This document shows, one piece after another, positions 37,498 to 46,462 of a stretch of DNA of 64,000 bases. Source of the stretch: Desulforhopalus sp. (GTDB lineage Bacteria > Desulfobacterota > Desulfobulbia > Desulfobulbales > Desulfocapsaceae); the NCBI GenBank assembly GCA_030247675.1, contig JAOTRX010000004.1, positions 178,910 through 242,909 on the forward strand. The letters run 5' to 3'. Position 1 is the stretch's first letter. Each line of letters begins with the position of its first letter. A program made the position numbers and the translations under genes. Under the pieces are notes generated by a model, which was not told the origin of the DNA, did not search any database, and saw only the letters and a list, made by a program, of their open reading frames with translations.

Positions 37498-39582
37498 CTA
37501 CATAAGATCATTGATTATATCCGTTAGCGGCTCGGAGGGGAAGGTGATGGAATTAAACGTCGCCCCGGTACGGATAATGATACTTGGCCCCTCGGCATGG
37601 GCGCTATAGATGACGTGATGATTTTTAATGGAACCGGCGTGCAGCCAAAAACTGCCGAAGGGGTCCATGGGGGTGTGGCCGACGATAAAACGGGTCTTCG
37701 GGGCAAGATCGAGACCCTTGCGGAATCTCTTGACATCGCCCTTGGTGTAACCGGAAAGGTTGCCGGGGCGATGCAGCCGGGTATTGACGAGCTCGGCGGC
37801 AAGGAGTGGCTTGTCGGCGATATTGATCAGGTCCTCCCGGCTGATGGTGTCGCGCGGTGGCCCGGCATGGCAGGCGATAAAGCTCTCCGAACGGATAAGG
37901 TAGGGCAGGGCGCCATAAAAAATCTCCATCTCCCGGACGTATTCCTCTCCTCGCTGTTTCAGCAGGGCCTCGCGCCAGAGAATTCCCTGCATCACGCCAC
38001 CCTTATGGATCTCCGGGTCAAAACTGTCATGGTTGCCACGGATATAGAAAACATTGCCGGGAAAGGCCAGTTTGAGTTGGAAGATGATGTCCATGATCAG
38101 CATGGAGGTATCGAACTTGGCGATTTCGCCAGCCATTTCTGAGTGGACCGCGTCGCCCAGAATGATCAGGGTGGCGTTCTTCATCTTCAGGCAGTCGAGC
38201 AGACAATTTTCGCTGAGGATTTTCAAGAGGTTATTGACCTGGGCATGCAGGTCGCCGACGATTACCGGGGTGGCGTCGGCGGGGATTTCCACCAAACCGC
38301 CAGGTTTTCCCCACCTGTTTTTTGGGCGAAAGGGTTCGTCGTGGCTCAGCAGGGCATTGACCTTTTTGAGGGTCGCCAGGGCCTTTTCCGGCGGCATGGG
38401 GGCAAGGGTCTGGCCGTAGAGACGGCCGATTTCCAGTAGGGCCTTGTGCCGCCCAAGGGCCAGCTGTTCACGATAATCGTGGTCGTCATGGCGCAGCACC
38501 TGGGTCGGCACCTCACTTACCAGGGGAGTGAGGATGAGGTCACCCTTGTCATTGGTGACGCTCACGTGTTTTTCCGCGACGTTTTCGGCAAGTTGGAAAA
38601 GCTGGCGGAACTCTTTGTGGTTACGGCCAATAACAATTGTTTCACCAACTCGGATGCGCAGGAAGCCGCTGATGGCCTTGTGGGAGCAGCCTTGGTGAGA
38701 GGTGATAATCCAGTTCTTCTGGCCGGTGTTTTTCTTGCTGCCGATGGGGATGTCCGGTTGGAATCGCAGGCGGGTGTCTCCGACATGCAGTTCGAAACTC
38801 CGGCCATCGTGGGCTATGCGCCCGGCACTTTCCAGGGCGAGAGGCTGAGTGTCGAGGGTGATCCAGCGAATCGGATTATGGCTGCGAAGAAGATATTTCC
38901 AGCCGGCGATGGTTCGCAGGCTGGGTCGCCGTGGGCTTTTGTCGAGGGTCCAGCGGGGTACGCTGGCAATGCCTTTTTCGGCGATCATCAGCGGCGGTTT
39001 ATCAAGACTTTTACGGATATAGACGTTGAGACCGGCACGGTGGAGGTAAAGGGCCATCTCCCTATAAACCGCCACCTGCTGCCTGACCATTTCTATGCTG
39101 AGATTGTCGTCCACCGGAAAATATCCCTGGTCTTGCCGGTCCAGGCGCTGTTGATATATGGTCGATGGATTGGGGATAAGAAATTCGAAAATATAGCGGT
39201 TACGCCAGTCGGTTTGGAAAAAATACCTCTTGGTAGGAGGTATCCGGATCCTCGGGTAATCAAGTCCCGGAGGGACGGGGCAACTCAGCCATTCCTTGTC
39301 GAAAACCGTTAAGGCGTCCTTGAAGCCTTGAAAGGGCAGGCCGAGATGCACCTCCCGCGGCCGGAAGACCAGGGATTGATCCTTCCACCAGTTTCTTTGG
39401 GTCAAATCAAGGTAGCCCTCGTTCGGCCATCCTCGTATCTGTTCGATATAATAGGATTTACCTGCTCCAGGTGGGCCAGTTACAACGAGCTGCAGAAATT
39501 CCAGGCCGATCGGCAGATCGATACCGCGGATGTTCTGCAGCTCTTTAATGGGTTCGAGGATTTTCTTCAGCGGGTCGGTCAT
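37498..39582 (-). CDS. P-loop NTPase / FHA-like / PPP-type phosphatase multidomain protein
   Basis: 694 residues from the ATG at 39582; GAGGTGA lies about 15 nt upstream, and a GTG at 39600 is the alternative. Residues 31-200 look like a small P-loop kinase: Walker A GPPGAGKS at 36-43 and helix-rich remainder. Residues about 305-355 resemble an FHA phosphopeptide-binding domain (ETIVIGRNHKEF, then EKHVSVTNDKGD). Residues about 435-680 are a PPP-family metallophosphatase with the four signature blocks GDLHAQ (443-448), GDAVH (476-480), GNHD (516-519) and HAG (572-574). It may reverse phosphorylation on a protein or nucleic acid, somewhat like bacterial Pnkp but with FHA-like region instead of a ligase. 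No partner kinase gene is adjacent. Confidence 0.75.
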   Translation of the reverse strand: MTDPLKKILEPIKELQNIRGIDLPIGLEFLQLVVTGPPGAGKSYYIEQIRGWPNEGYLDLTQRNWWKDQSLVFRPREVHLGLPFQGFKDALTVFDKEWLSCPVPPGLDYPRIRIPPTKRYFFQTDWRNRYIFEFLIPNPSTIYQQRLDRQDQGYFPVDDNLSIEMVRQQVAVYREMALYLHRAGLNVYIRKSLDKPPLMIAEKGIASVPRWTLDKSPRRPSLRTIAGWKYLLRSHNPIRWITLDTQPLALESAGRIAHDGRSFELHVGDTRLRFQPDIPIGSKKNTGQKNWIITSHQGCSHKAISGFLRIRVGETIVIGRNHKEFRQLFQLAENVAEKHVSVTNDKGDLILTPLVSEVPTQVLRHDDHDYREQLALGRHKALLEIGRLYGQTLAPMPPEKALATLKKVNALLSHDEPFRPKNRWGKPGGLVEIPADATPVIVGDLHAQVNNLLKILSENCLLDCLKMKNATLIILGDAVHSEMAGEIAKFDTSMLIMDIIFQLKLAFPGNVFYIRGNHDSFDPEIHKGGVMQGILWREALLKQRGEEYVREMEIFYGALPYLIRSESFIACHAGPPRDTISREDLINIADKPLLAAELVNTRLHRPGNLSGYTKGDVKRFRKGLDLAPKTRFIVGHTPMDPFGSFWLHAGSIKNHHVIYSAHAEGPSIIIRTGATFNSITFPSEPLTDIINDLM

Positions 39583-39994
39583 ATCTATGCATGGAGTCAC
39601 CTCTTATGCTGGTGACAGGCTGGTAATAATCGGAAAAATGTCTATAGAGCCATTCTGAGCAGCGGATTGTATACCACCGGCCCTTACTCGAAAGGGAGTG
39701 CAAAATATTACCTTCTTTTAACTAAAAAGGAAGTCACAAACCATCGATACACTGAGAACTGCCGGATGTATAAGGAGGAGACCGGTTGATTGCCAGGTAT
39801 CCGGTCGTGGGGGAACTGCATCAAAAGGCGGCAGTTGCCGTGTTGCGGGGTCTGTAATGACGAGAATCTCAATGTCGGTAAAAAGGCTGCATGAAGCGAG
39901 CAAAAGAACGGATAACCAGGGTGATAACAGGCTTGCAGTTTTGCCGGTGATCGGTTACTACTTGTGGCCAAACTCGCAAAAAGGAGTGCAATTC
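39583..39994. other. 412-bp divergent intergenic region
   Basis: Lies between the start of the phosphatase gene and a small plus-strand gene. Short open frames exist on both strands but none has a ribosome-binding site or recognisable product. I see no convincing promoter pair, operator or RNA structure. Confidence 0.4.
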
Positions 39995-40267
39995 ATGGAG
40001 ATTATTATCGGTTCCATCCCCCCTCTGCAGTCGCAGAGCCCGAAACCGCAAGCCAAAGGCAGTACCTTTGTCGAAGCTCAGCTGTTGCATGTTCGTCCTC
40101 CCCGCAAGGGAATCGCCGGGCCATCGGGGCGGGAAAGGCGCACCAAACAGGGCAGCGATCCTCTAAAAGGCCGGGTGCTGACAATTATGGTCCCGGATGC
40201 CAGTCTTCTCCCTCCCGATATCGACACCGCCCGATACGATGTGAGTATACGTCTCATTCGCAGATAA
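39995..40267 (+). CDS. Small hypothetical protein (90 aa)
   Basis: Start chosen at the ATG at 39995, which has a good AAGGAG site 8-9 nt upstream; the frame is open further 5' but without signals. The product (starting EIIIGSIPPLQSQSPKPQA) is basic, proline-rich and has no membrane segment or recognised domain. The stop codon falls right at a strong bidirectional terminator, which supports a real transcription unit. Function unknown. Confidence 0.45.
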   Translation: MEIIIGSIPPLQSQSPKPQAKGSTFVEAQLLHVRPPRKGIAGPSGRERRTKQGSDPLKGRVLTIMVPDASLLPPDIDTARYDVSIRLIRR

Positions 40268-40308
40268 AAAAAAGTAAAGCGTTTTGGCCTTTCGACCAAA
40301 ACGCTTTA
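40266..40308. terminator. Strong bidirectional intrinsic terminator
   Basis: A perfect 13-bp stem, TAAAGCGTTTTGG (40275-40287) with CCAAAACGCTTTA (40296-40308), has an 8-nt loop. On the minus strand it is followed by T8, ideal for ending the glutamate synthase operon (stop at 40379). On the plus strand it ends the small gene at 40267. Confidence 0.9.
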
Positions 40309-40378
40309 TTGTCCACAAATTTTCTGCTCGGCCTTTCGATTCGGCCGATGGTTTCAAGTCAAGGTATCCTTCAAGACA

Positions 40379-42733
40379 TTAAAAAGCATTCATCGCCCAG
40401 ATGCCGCAGGGACAGGTGTCGGCACAGAAGCCGCAGGCGATGCATTTGTTGTCATCGGAGACATATTCATACCCAGTTGCAAGGGCAAGGCGGTCATCAC
40501 TGCCAGAGGTGAGGATATCGCGGCGGCTGATTGCCCCGGTCGGGCAGATGGTCTCGCAGAGATGACAGTCGCGGCAGGAGGCGCAGGATAAACAGCGGTC
40601 GGCTTGCTCCTGTTGCGATTTGCCCTTTTGGCCAGGGACATAGTGGGTGATGGTCAGGGCCTTTTGCGGGATGACCTGCTTGTCAAAAGGTTTCCATTCC
40701 TGGCCTTTGGTCACTGCGATTATGTATTCGGCGGCTGTTTTGCCGGCACCAAGGGCGTTGGTGGCAAGACCCGGCCTTTCGACATCGCCGACAGCCAGGA
40801 CACGGCTGTCGGAGGTGACATGGGCTTTGCTCGTGGCAATCCAGGCAGCACCGCCGACGGTGACGGTTTCAACCGAATCCGGTAGAAAAGACAGCGCCGG
40901 GACGTCGCCAATAGAGATGATGACCGTATCGGCCGGCAACAGCTCACCGGCAGTGGTGACAAGCCCTGCCTTCGTGACCTCGCGGGTCTGGATCGGCCAG
41001 AGGAAGGTGGCACCCAATGCCTCGGCGGCCTCCTTTTCCTTACCAAAGGCCAAGGGTTTCTGGATATCGACCAGGGTAACCTTCTCCGCACCCAGCCGGT
41101 ATGCCTCACAGGCGACATCACAGCCGACATTACCGGCACCGATGACCACCACCTCCCGGCCGACGGGTGGTGGGGTTTTGCCCTTTGCCCCCTTTAGAAA
41201 GTCAAGGGCGGCCACAACCCGTTCGTTGCCTGGAAACTGCAGCCGTCTCGGGGTATGGGTGCCAACTGCAATAACGACGTAATCGAAATCCTTTTGCAGA
41301 GTTGCGAACTTTTCCCGGGTCATTGATACACCCAGGTTGACCTTGATGTTTGGGGTGGCGAGAAATCTCTGTATCTCCTGATCCCAAATCGCCTGCGACA
41401 GGCGCTCCCAGGGAATGACCTGGGCAAGTTTGCCGCCGATCTTGTCGTCCTGCTCGAAAATATGTGCCTCAATACCGGCCAGGGCCAGTTGCCAGGCGAC
41501 ATTCATGCCGGCCGGTCCGCCACCGATAATGGCGACCTTCTTGCCAGTGGAATCGGCGACCGCTGGGGCTTTAAGGGCGTTGACCGCCCGGCCGAGGACC
41601 TGCACGTCGATGGGCTCGTCAACGCCGCCGCGGGAGCAATTTTCCATGCACAGATTGGGACACACCGCGCCGCAAACCGAGGCGGGAAGGGGCGTGTAGC
41701 GAAGTATCAACTCATAGGCCTCGTCGATTCGTCCCTCACGAATGAGGCGCAGGCGGTCGACTGTTGGAATATGTACAGGGCAGTAGTAGGTGCATGGGGC
41801 GGCAGATTCGCAGTTGGCCCAGTAAGGCTTTTTCCGGCGCAGATCACCGCTGACAATGACATCGATGCGGCTGCGGTCAAGGCCGGGAGCGATATCGCGC
41901 AGTGGGTCGCCGCCAAAGGCCTTGTTCCAATGGTTATTGCGGAACTCGGCCATCGGCATCGGGCCGGAAAACATCAGCGCCCTTTCCTGGGGGGTGATGG
42001 GCATCAATACCTGCCATTCTTTCCGAACGGTGAGCTCTGCATGCAGTTCCGGCCTGCGAATTTTATCGAGGAAGCCGGTGATGTTGCTTGTCAGCCACTG
42101 CCATTGCTCATCGTTTGGTGCAGTCAGCTTGGCGTTGGTTTTCGGGTAGGAATTGTCGATCTTGCCACGGAAATAGATGGTGCCGCCGACCATTCCGACG
42201 CAGGGCCGATAGCCAAGGACATTAGCGGAATTTTTAGGGTTGATACCGCACACCACTGCGATACCGCCGCAGTTAAATTCGGCAAAGGAGTCGCCGACCG
42301 AGCCGAGAACCCAGAGCTCAGGCCGCGTGTACTCCGGGTTCCATTTGGTCATGGTGAGACCGCGGGCCCCGATCGAGCCGCCGATAAACACCTTGCCATT
42401 GGCCATGGCGTTGCAGACACCGTTGGTGGCATCGCCGAGAATAGCGATCTCCGCGCCGATGTTCAGATAGCCGACATCATCGGAAGACGAACCTTCGCAG
42501 GTGATGGTCGTCCCGGGCATACCCATGCAACCGAGGCGCTGGCCGGAGGGACCCTTGACGGTAATGTTCAGACCGTCAGGTCGCTGCAGGCGGATACCGA
42601 TATTGTGCTGTCCATAAGACTCAAGAAGAAGGTCAGCGGAGGATGAGGCAGCCTGCCGTACCAGCTTTTCGAAATCCATCGAGCTGAGGCGCTGGCCTTG
42701 TTCATTCAGACCTTTTACAACCGTAGTAGTCAC
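40379..42733 (-). CDS. Glutamate synthase GXGXG domain fused to GltD-like NAD(P)H oxidoreductase and ferredoxin
   Basis: 784 residues. Residues about 30-240 are the beta-helical GXGXG domain of glutamate synthase. Residues about 315-400 hold the cysteine-rich iron-sulfur region of the GltD small subunit (CTYYCPVHIP, CGAVCPNLCMENCSRGG). Two dinucleotide-binding folds follow (AIIGGGPAGMNVAW; VVIGAGNVGCDVA). The C-terminus adds ferredoxin cysteines (CLSCASCRDCHLCETICP and CIACGFCADTCPCG). It transfers electrons from NAD(P)H to the FMN subunit and contributes the structural helix. Third gene of the split enzyme; 80 bp from the synthase gene. A strong terminator follows. I give no symbol because the gene merges parts of gltB and gltD. 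Confidence 0.88.
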   Translation of the reverse strand: MTTTVVKGLNEQGQRLSSMDFEKLVRQAASSSADLLLESYGQHNIGIRLQRPDGLNITVKGPSGQRLGCMGMPGTTITCEGSSSDDVGYLNIGAEIAILGDATNGVCNAMANGKVFIGGSIGARGLTMTKWNPEYTRPELWVLGSVGDSFAEFNCGGIAVVCGINPKNSANVLGYRPCVGMVGGTIYFRGKIDNSYPKTNAKLTAPNDEQWQWLTSNITGFLDKIRRPELHAELTVRKEWQVLMPITPQERALMFSGPMPMAEFRNNHWNKAFGGDPLRDIAPGLDRSRIDVIVSGDLRRKKPYWANCESAAPCTYYCPVHIPTVDRLRLIREGRIDEAYELILRYTPLPASVCGAVCPNLCMENCSRGGVDEPIDVQVLGRAVNALKAPAVADSTGKKVAIIGGGPAGMNVAWQLALAGIEAHIFEQDDKIGGKLAQVIPWERLSQAIWDQEIQRFLATPNIKVNLGVSMTREKFATLQKDFDYVVIAVGTHTPRRLQFPGNERVVAALDFLKGAKGKTPPPVGREVVVIGAGNVGCDVACEAYRLGAEKVTLVDIQKPLAFGKEKEAAEALGATFLWPIQTREVTKAGLVTTAGELLPADTVIISIGDVPALSFLPDSVETVTVGGAAWIATSKAHVTSDSRVLAVGDVERPGLATNALGAGKTAAEYIIAVTKGQEWKPFDKQVIPQKALTITHYVPGQKGKSQQEQADRCLSCASCRDCHLCETICPTGAISRRDILTSGSDDRLALATGYEYVSDDNKCIACGFCADTCPCGIWAMNAF

Positions 42734-42813
42734 TGGAAACTCCTTGTCGCAGAGGTGTGCAGCGCAGGATTATCAGCTGCCCCGCACACCGCTTTAATAT
42801 TTATGCTCAGAGG

Positions 42814-44454
42814 TTAGCAGATATATTGAATGTGCAGCCGGTCCGCGGCAGCCTGATCGGCAATGCCGATGGCGTCGGACATGCCGATCGGCAGGCTTTG
42901 GGATCTACCGAGCGGCGCCATGATTTTCTTCACCTCGGTGTTGATCGACATAAAGACCTCGGACACCCGCTCAGCGACCTTATCCGGATCGAGGCGACGA
43001 TACAGTTTCGGGTTCTGGCTGGTAATTCCCTTCGGGCAGATGCCGAGATTGCAGACGTTGCAGCGGTTCTTTTCGTTGCCGAGGCAGCCGGCGGCGGCCT
43101 GCATGATAAATTTGCCGATATGCACCCCGGAGGCGCCAAGCATAATCATCGCCATGCCATTCTGGGCGACATTGCCGTTTTTACCGATACCGCCGGCGGC
43201 GAAGATGGGTATCTCGTTTTGCTTGCCTTGTTTGGCGAGATCGAGATAGCAATCGCGGACACAGGAGGCGACGGGATGGCCGGTGGCATCCATGGACACG
43301 TTGTAGGCTGCGCCGGTACCGCCATCGATGCCGTCGATCATCAGACCGGCGGCATAGGGGTTGCGCACTAGATTGTTCAATACCGATTTGGCGGAAGTGG
43401 ATGCGGAGATCTTCGGATACACCGGGACCTTATGCTCAAAGGCCATGGAAAGGGTCTGGAGCATTTTCATGACGCTTTCTTCTATGGAGTAGAGGGTCTG
43501 GTGCACCGGTGGCGACGGCAGGTCGACACCTTCCGGAACCCCGCGTAACCTTGCGATGAGTTTTGAGACCTTGTGCCACATGAGCAGGCCGCCATCACCC
43601 GGTTTTGCACCCTGGCCGTATTTGACCTCAATTGCCGCCGGCAGGCATTGCATCTCAGGGATGGCACGGATGATTTCATCCCAGCCGAAATAACCGGAGG
43701 CGATCTGCAGAACGATGTATTTCAGGTACGGGCTGCGCAGCACCCATGGCGGGCAGCCGCCCTCGCCGGTGCACATGACCACGGGGAGGCCGAGGACCTC
43801 ATTGCAATAGGCAACGCCCTGCAGTAGGCCAAGCCACATGTTTGGTGACAGGGCGCCAAAGGACATTGAGCCGATAATAAAGGGGAAGACCTCCCGGGTG
43901 GGAGGAATCCAGCCGCCGCTTACCGTCCGCTTGAGGAATTCTTCAGGAGAGAGGATCCTCCCCAAGGTTGTAGTCGTAGTGAATTCATGGCGACCGGCAT
44001 CCAGGGCCGGGTCGGTGAGCATGGAAATACGGTGGAAGATGATGCGGTCGAGCAGGGTCGGTCCGGTGGCGTTCCGTCTGCCACCGCGCTTCATCGGTTC
44101 ACCCTTGCGGTTCTCAAAGAAAAGGGTGCGGTTTTCGTTGGTGCCGGGCCTTGGGGTGATCGCCTCGTTCGGGCAAACCATCGCGCACATACCGCAGCCG
44201 ATACAGAGTTTGGCCGGATCGGTTTCCTGGCGGATGCCGGTAAAGGTGCGATAATCGGAGCCGCGCTGCTTGCTGAAAACGTCCAGTTTAGGCAGTCGCT
44301 GCCGCATATGGGACAGGCGGATGGCGCCTTTCGGGCAAACGGCGGTACAATTGCCGCAGAGCGTACACCTATCCTCCCGATGTTCGATAATCCAGGGGAG
44401 GTCGGTTGAGGTTAAGCTGCTAGGGCCAACGGAAACGGATCGTACTGAGACCAT
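42814..44454 (-). CDS. gltB: Glutamate synthase, FMN-binding synthase subunit with N-terminal ferredoxin domain
   Basis: 546 residues. Two [4Fe-4S] motifs come first (CTLCGNCTAVCPKG and CIGCGMCAMVCPNEA), then the FMN-binding alpha/beta barrel with SMSFGALSP, EGGCPPW, KYGQGAKPGDGG and DGIDGGTGAA, and the cluster cysteines C-x5-C-x4-C near the C-terminus (CNVCNLGICPKG region). This is the 'archaeal-type' stand-alone synthase domain. It condenses 2-oxoglutarate with ammonia delivered by the glutaminase subunit. The start overlaps the glutaminase gene by 43 bp; AAGGA about 10 nt upstream supports it and no later start would keep the ferredoxin motif. Confidence 0.92.
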   Translation of the reverse strand: MVSVRSVSVGPSSLTSTDLPWIIEHREDRCTLCGNCTAVCPKGAIRLSHMRQRLPKLDVFSKQRGSDYRTFTGIRQETDPAKLCIGCGMCAMVCPNEAITPRPGTNENRTLFFENRKGEPMKRGGRRNATGPTLLDRIIFHRISMLTDPALDAGRHEFTTTTTLGRILSPEEFLKRTVSGGWIPPTREVFPFIIGSMSFGALSPNMWLGLLQGVAYCNEVLGLPVVMCTGEGGCPPWVLRSPYLKYIVLQIASGYFGWDEIIRAIPEMQCLPAAIEVKYGQGAKPGDGGLLMWHKVSKLIARLRGVPEGVDLPSPPVHQTLYSIEESVMKMLQTLSMAFEHKVPVYPKISASTSAKSVLNNLVRNPYAAGLMIDGIDGGTGAAYNVSMDATGHPVASCVRDCYLDLAKQGKQNEIPIFAAGGIGKNGNVAQNGMAMIMLGASGVHIGKFIMQAAAGCLGNEKNRCNVCNLGICPKGITSQNPKLYRRLDPDKVAERVSEVFMSINTEVKKIMAPLGRSQSLPIGMSDAIGIADQAAADRLHIQYIC

Positions 44455-45551
44455 ATTTCTAATTCCTTTCTATGGGGTGGAATAATAACGGTGTGCTCAC
44501 GCATAGGCTGAAAGTCGAGTGAGGTGTCGCGGTCCGGGATCATCGCCTGGACGCCGCACATCTCCGAGGCAATGCCCCAAACGCCGTCTCTGCCGCCGAC
44601 CATGGCCGGCCGAAGTTTTTTCTGGTCCATGACCAGGAGGCTGGTCTCATCCGGCAGGGTGCCGATGACCGCATTGGGGCCATCGATGATCAGTCTTTTG
44701 CAGACCTGGCGCAGCCCGGCAAGGAATTCCCCTTGGGGATGCTTCGCCAGCTCGGTGTTGCTGAGAGGGGTGATGATGTGTTTGTAGGCCTGCAGGGGCA
44801 ACTTCAGCTGTTTTAGGGTGTAATGGAGGATATGGGTGAATACCTCGCTGTCGCTTTGATAGCCGGTGTATCCGGCGAAATTTTTACCGAGCAGCCAATC
44901 ACGGATCGGCACGAAGGCAGTGTTTTCGCCGTTGGTCATGGTCGAGATCCCTTGGATGAAGAAGGGATGGCAGGCATAGAGATTGATGCCGTAGTTGGTA
45001 TTTTGGCGGCCTTGTGCCATACAGATCCGCGACTTCAACTGTCCATCGTGGAGGCATAGGGTATCGCCTATCTGCATCGGCCAGCCCACTTCCTTGATCA
45101 TTGCTACATCGGGATAAAAGGAGAAGATGGTCAGTTGATCCTCGACGGTGCTGAGCTTTCGCAGGGCCAAGCGGGCACGTAGTAATTCAGTTTCACGCAT
45201 TTCGTCGCTTTCGTCGCGAAATTCCACCGGCATCCGGTAGGCACGCATGAAATAGCGATACCGATCTGTTGAATCGATCAATCCAGGCTGCATGGCAAAA
45301 CGGTGATCGTATTTCAGCTCATATTCCATTTCTTCCATGTAATCGGTCATCCGGTACCAGGCTTTTTCCGTATGAGCAATTCCGGAGAGAATGGGAAAGC
45401 GTGGATTATACTTAAAGTCTTCAAATTCCATTCCCCGCAGCAAGAGTCCGAGCCCGGAGCCATCGTATCCCTCTTTCATGGCCTCCATCGCGGTAAGCAC
45501 CTCGTAGGGAGAAAACGGCTCTCTGGCTGTTTTCAAGGCTAAACGACACAT
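44412..45551 (-). CDS. Glutamate synthase, class II glutamine amidotransferase subunit
   Basis: 379 residues. The sequence begins M-C-R-L, placing the catalytic nucleophile Cys at position 2 after Met removal, as in class II (Ntn) amidotransferases. The region YDGSGLGLLL and the distal segment GYQSDSEVFTHIL fit the family. It hydrolyses glutamine and channels ammonia to the synthase subunit. First gene of the three-gene operon, with a 43-bp overlap into the synthase gene, which suggests coupled translation of the complex. Confidence 0.9.
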   Translation of the reverse strand: MCRLALKTAREPFSPYEVLTAMEAMKEGYDGSGLGLLLRGMEFEDFKYNPRFPILSGIAHTEKAWYRMTDYMEEMEYELKYDHRFAMQPGLIDSTDRYRYFMRAYRMPVEFRDESDEMRETELLRARLALRKLSTVEDQLTIFSFYPDVAMIKEVGWPMQIGDTLCLHDGQLKSRICMAQGRQNTNYGINLYACHPFFIQGISTMTNGENTAFVPIRDWLLGKNFAGYTGYQSDSEVFTHILHYTLKQLKLPLQAYKHIITPLSNTELAKHPQGEFLAGLRQVCKRLIIDGPNAVIGTLPDETSLLVMDQKKLRPAMVGGRDGVWGIASEMCGVQAMIPDRDTSLDFQPMREHTVIIPPHRKELEIWSQYDPFPLALAA

Positions 45552-45655
45552 GTTTTTCTCCAGATGAGTTAATAATTGCCAAGCGGCAAGGGTGAACGTC
45601 TATCTGTTGCAGATCTGGTGGGGAAATGCTGCTGGATAAACAAATACAAAAACGT

Positions 45656-45699
45656 ATGATTGAAACGAATCATCTATCTAGTTGTGACAAAAAAGTCAA
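45656..45699 (-). promoter_or_regulatory. Candidate promoter and operator of the glutamate synthase operon
   Basis: On the minus strand, -35 TTGACT (45699-45694) and -10 TAGATG (45676-45671) are 17 bp apart, about 120 bp upstream of the first gene. A perfect dyad ATGATT-gaaacg-AATCAT spans 45656-45673 and overlaps the -10, the position of a repressor site. Confidence 0.45.
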
Positions 45700-45974
45700 G
45701 AAATTATGATTTGCCAGTAGCAAAGATAGGCGAGTCCTGGGTAAGGAAAATTTATAGTGTGCTGGCATAAAAGATATTGGAACTCAGTAGGTTACAGAAG
45801 GAGATGGCGTGGCCGAGCAGGAAAATAGTGCTTGAAGTAGCTATCCGGCCACCCACCCGGAGTGGAACCGCAGCAATGAAGATCAGTGCCAAAAACACCG
45901 TCATCCGCTGCCGCCTGGAGGGAGGAGAGCGGCAGTAATCTGATCAGTAATCTGATGAATGGCAGAAAGGTTTG
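45700..45974. other. Intergenic region between glt operon and tatA
   Basis: No credible gene. It holds a 7-bp hairpin (CTGCCGC 45908-45914 with GCGGCAG 45929-45935) about 40 bp downstream of the tatA stop, possibly its 3' structure, and a short tandem duplication of AGTAATCTGAT around 45934-45957. Confidence 0.35.
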
Positions 45975-46229
45975 CTATTTCAAAACGTTTTCGATGTTAC
46001 CGAGGTTTTTAACTTTGTCAACCTGGGCCTTTACCTCGACAACTTCTTTTACCCCAGGGATGTCATTGATAATTCCCTTGCCGCTTGTCTCAACATCACG
46101 GAGGCCGTTTTTAAACGAGCTGATTGCCTTGCCGAGCCCGGCTCCGATCTCTGGCAGTTTTTTGCCGCCGAAAACAAGAAAGGCAATCGCCAAAATCACA
46201 ATAAGTTCAGGGGTTCCGAGTCCAAACAT
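45975..46229 (-). CDS. tatA: TatA/E-family twin-arginine translocase subunit (copy 1)
   Basis: 84 residues: one N-terminal transmembrane helix (about 5-20, [20 protein letters not shown]), the conserved FGxxKLPE hinge, an amphipathic helix, and a charged C-terminal tail with a coiled region. TatA oligomers form the protein-conducting part of the Tat system, which exports folded proteins with RR signal peptides. A shorter paralogue lies 42 bp upstream on the same strand; tatC is not in the window. TatB is an alternative for one of the two, though the GxxLPEIG hinge favours TatA. Confidence 0.88.
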   Translation of the reverse strand: MFGLGTPELIVILAIAFLVFGGKKLPEIGAGLGKAISSFKNGLRDVETSGKGIINDIPGVKEVVEVKAQVDKVKNLGNIENVLK

Positions 46230-46270
46230 GGTGCACTCCGCTAATTAAGAAGGGTAGGAAATCTTTCTGG

Positions 46271-46462
46271 TCAGGCTTTATTGTCGGTGTCTTTGCCGGG
46301 TTCGTCGATTTTTTTCGATTCCTCTTCTTTTCTGGTGGCTTCCTTAAAGTTCTTAATACCTTTGCCTATTCCAGAGCCAATTTCGGGAAGTTTTCCCGCT
46401 CCAAAGATAATCACTATTATTACAAGAATTACAATGAGCTCCGGCATGCCAAGTCCAAACAT
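46271..46462 (-). CDS. tatA: TatA/E-family twin-arginine translocase subunit (copy 2)
   Basis: 63 residues with the same layout: a transmembrane helix ([20 protein letters not shown]), hinge, short amphipathic helix and an acidic-basic tail. It shares most of the first 35 residues with the copy downstream, so the pair is a tandem duplication with diverged tails. The AGGTAATG-type start region (GAGAGGTAATGT, 46463-46474) gives a clear ribosome-binding site. It likely forms homo- or hetero-oligomers in the inner membrane with its neighbour. Confidence 0.9.
   Translation of the reverse strand: MFGLGMPELIVILVIIVIIFGAGKLPEIGSGIGKGIKNFKEATRKEEESKKIDEPGKDTDNKA

Noticed and set aside
41462..42646. 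394-codon open frame opposite the GltD-like gene
   Set aside because: Antisense shadow of a conserved enzyme in GC-rich DNA, no family match.
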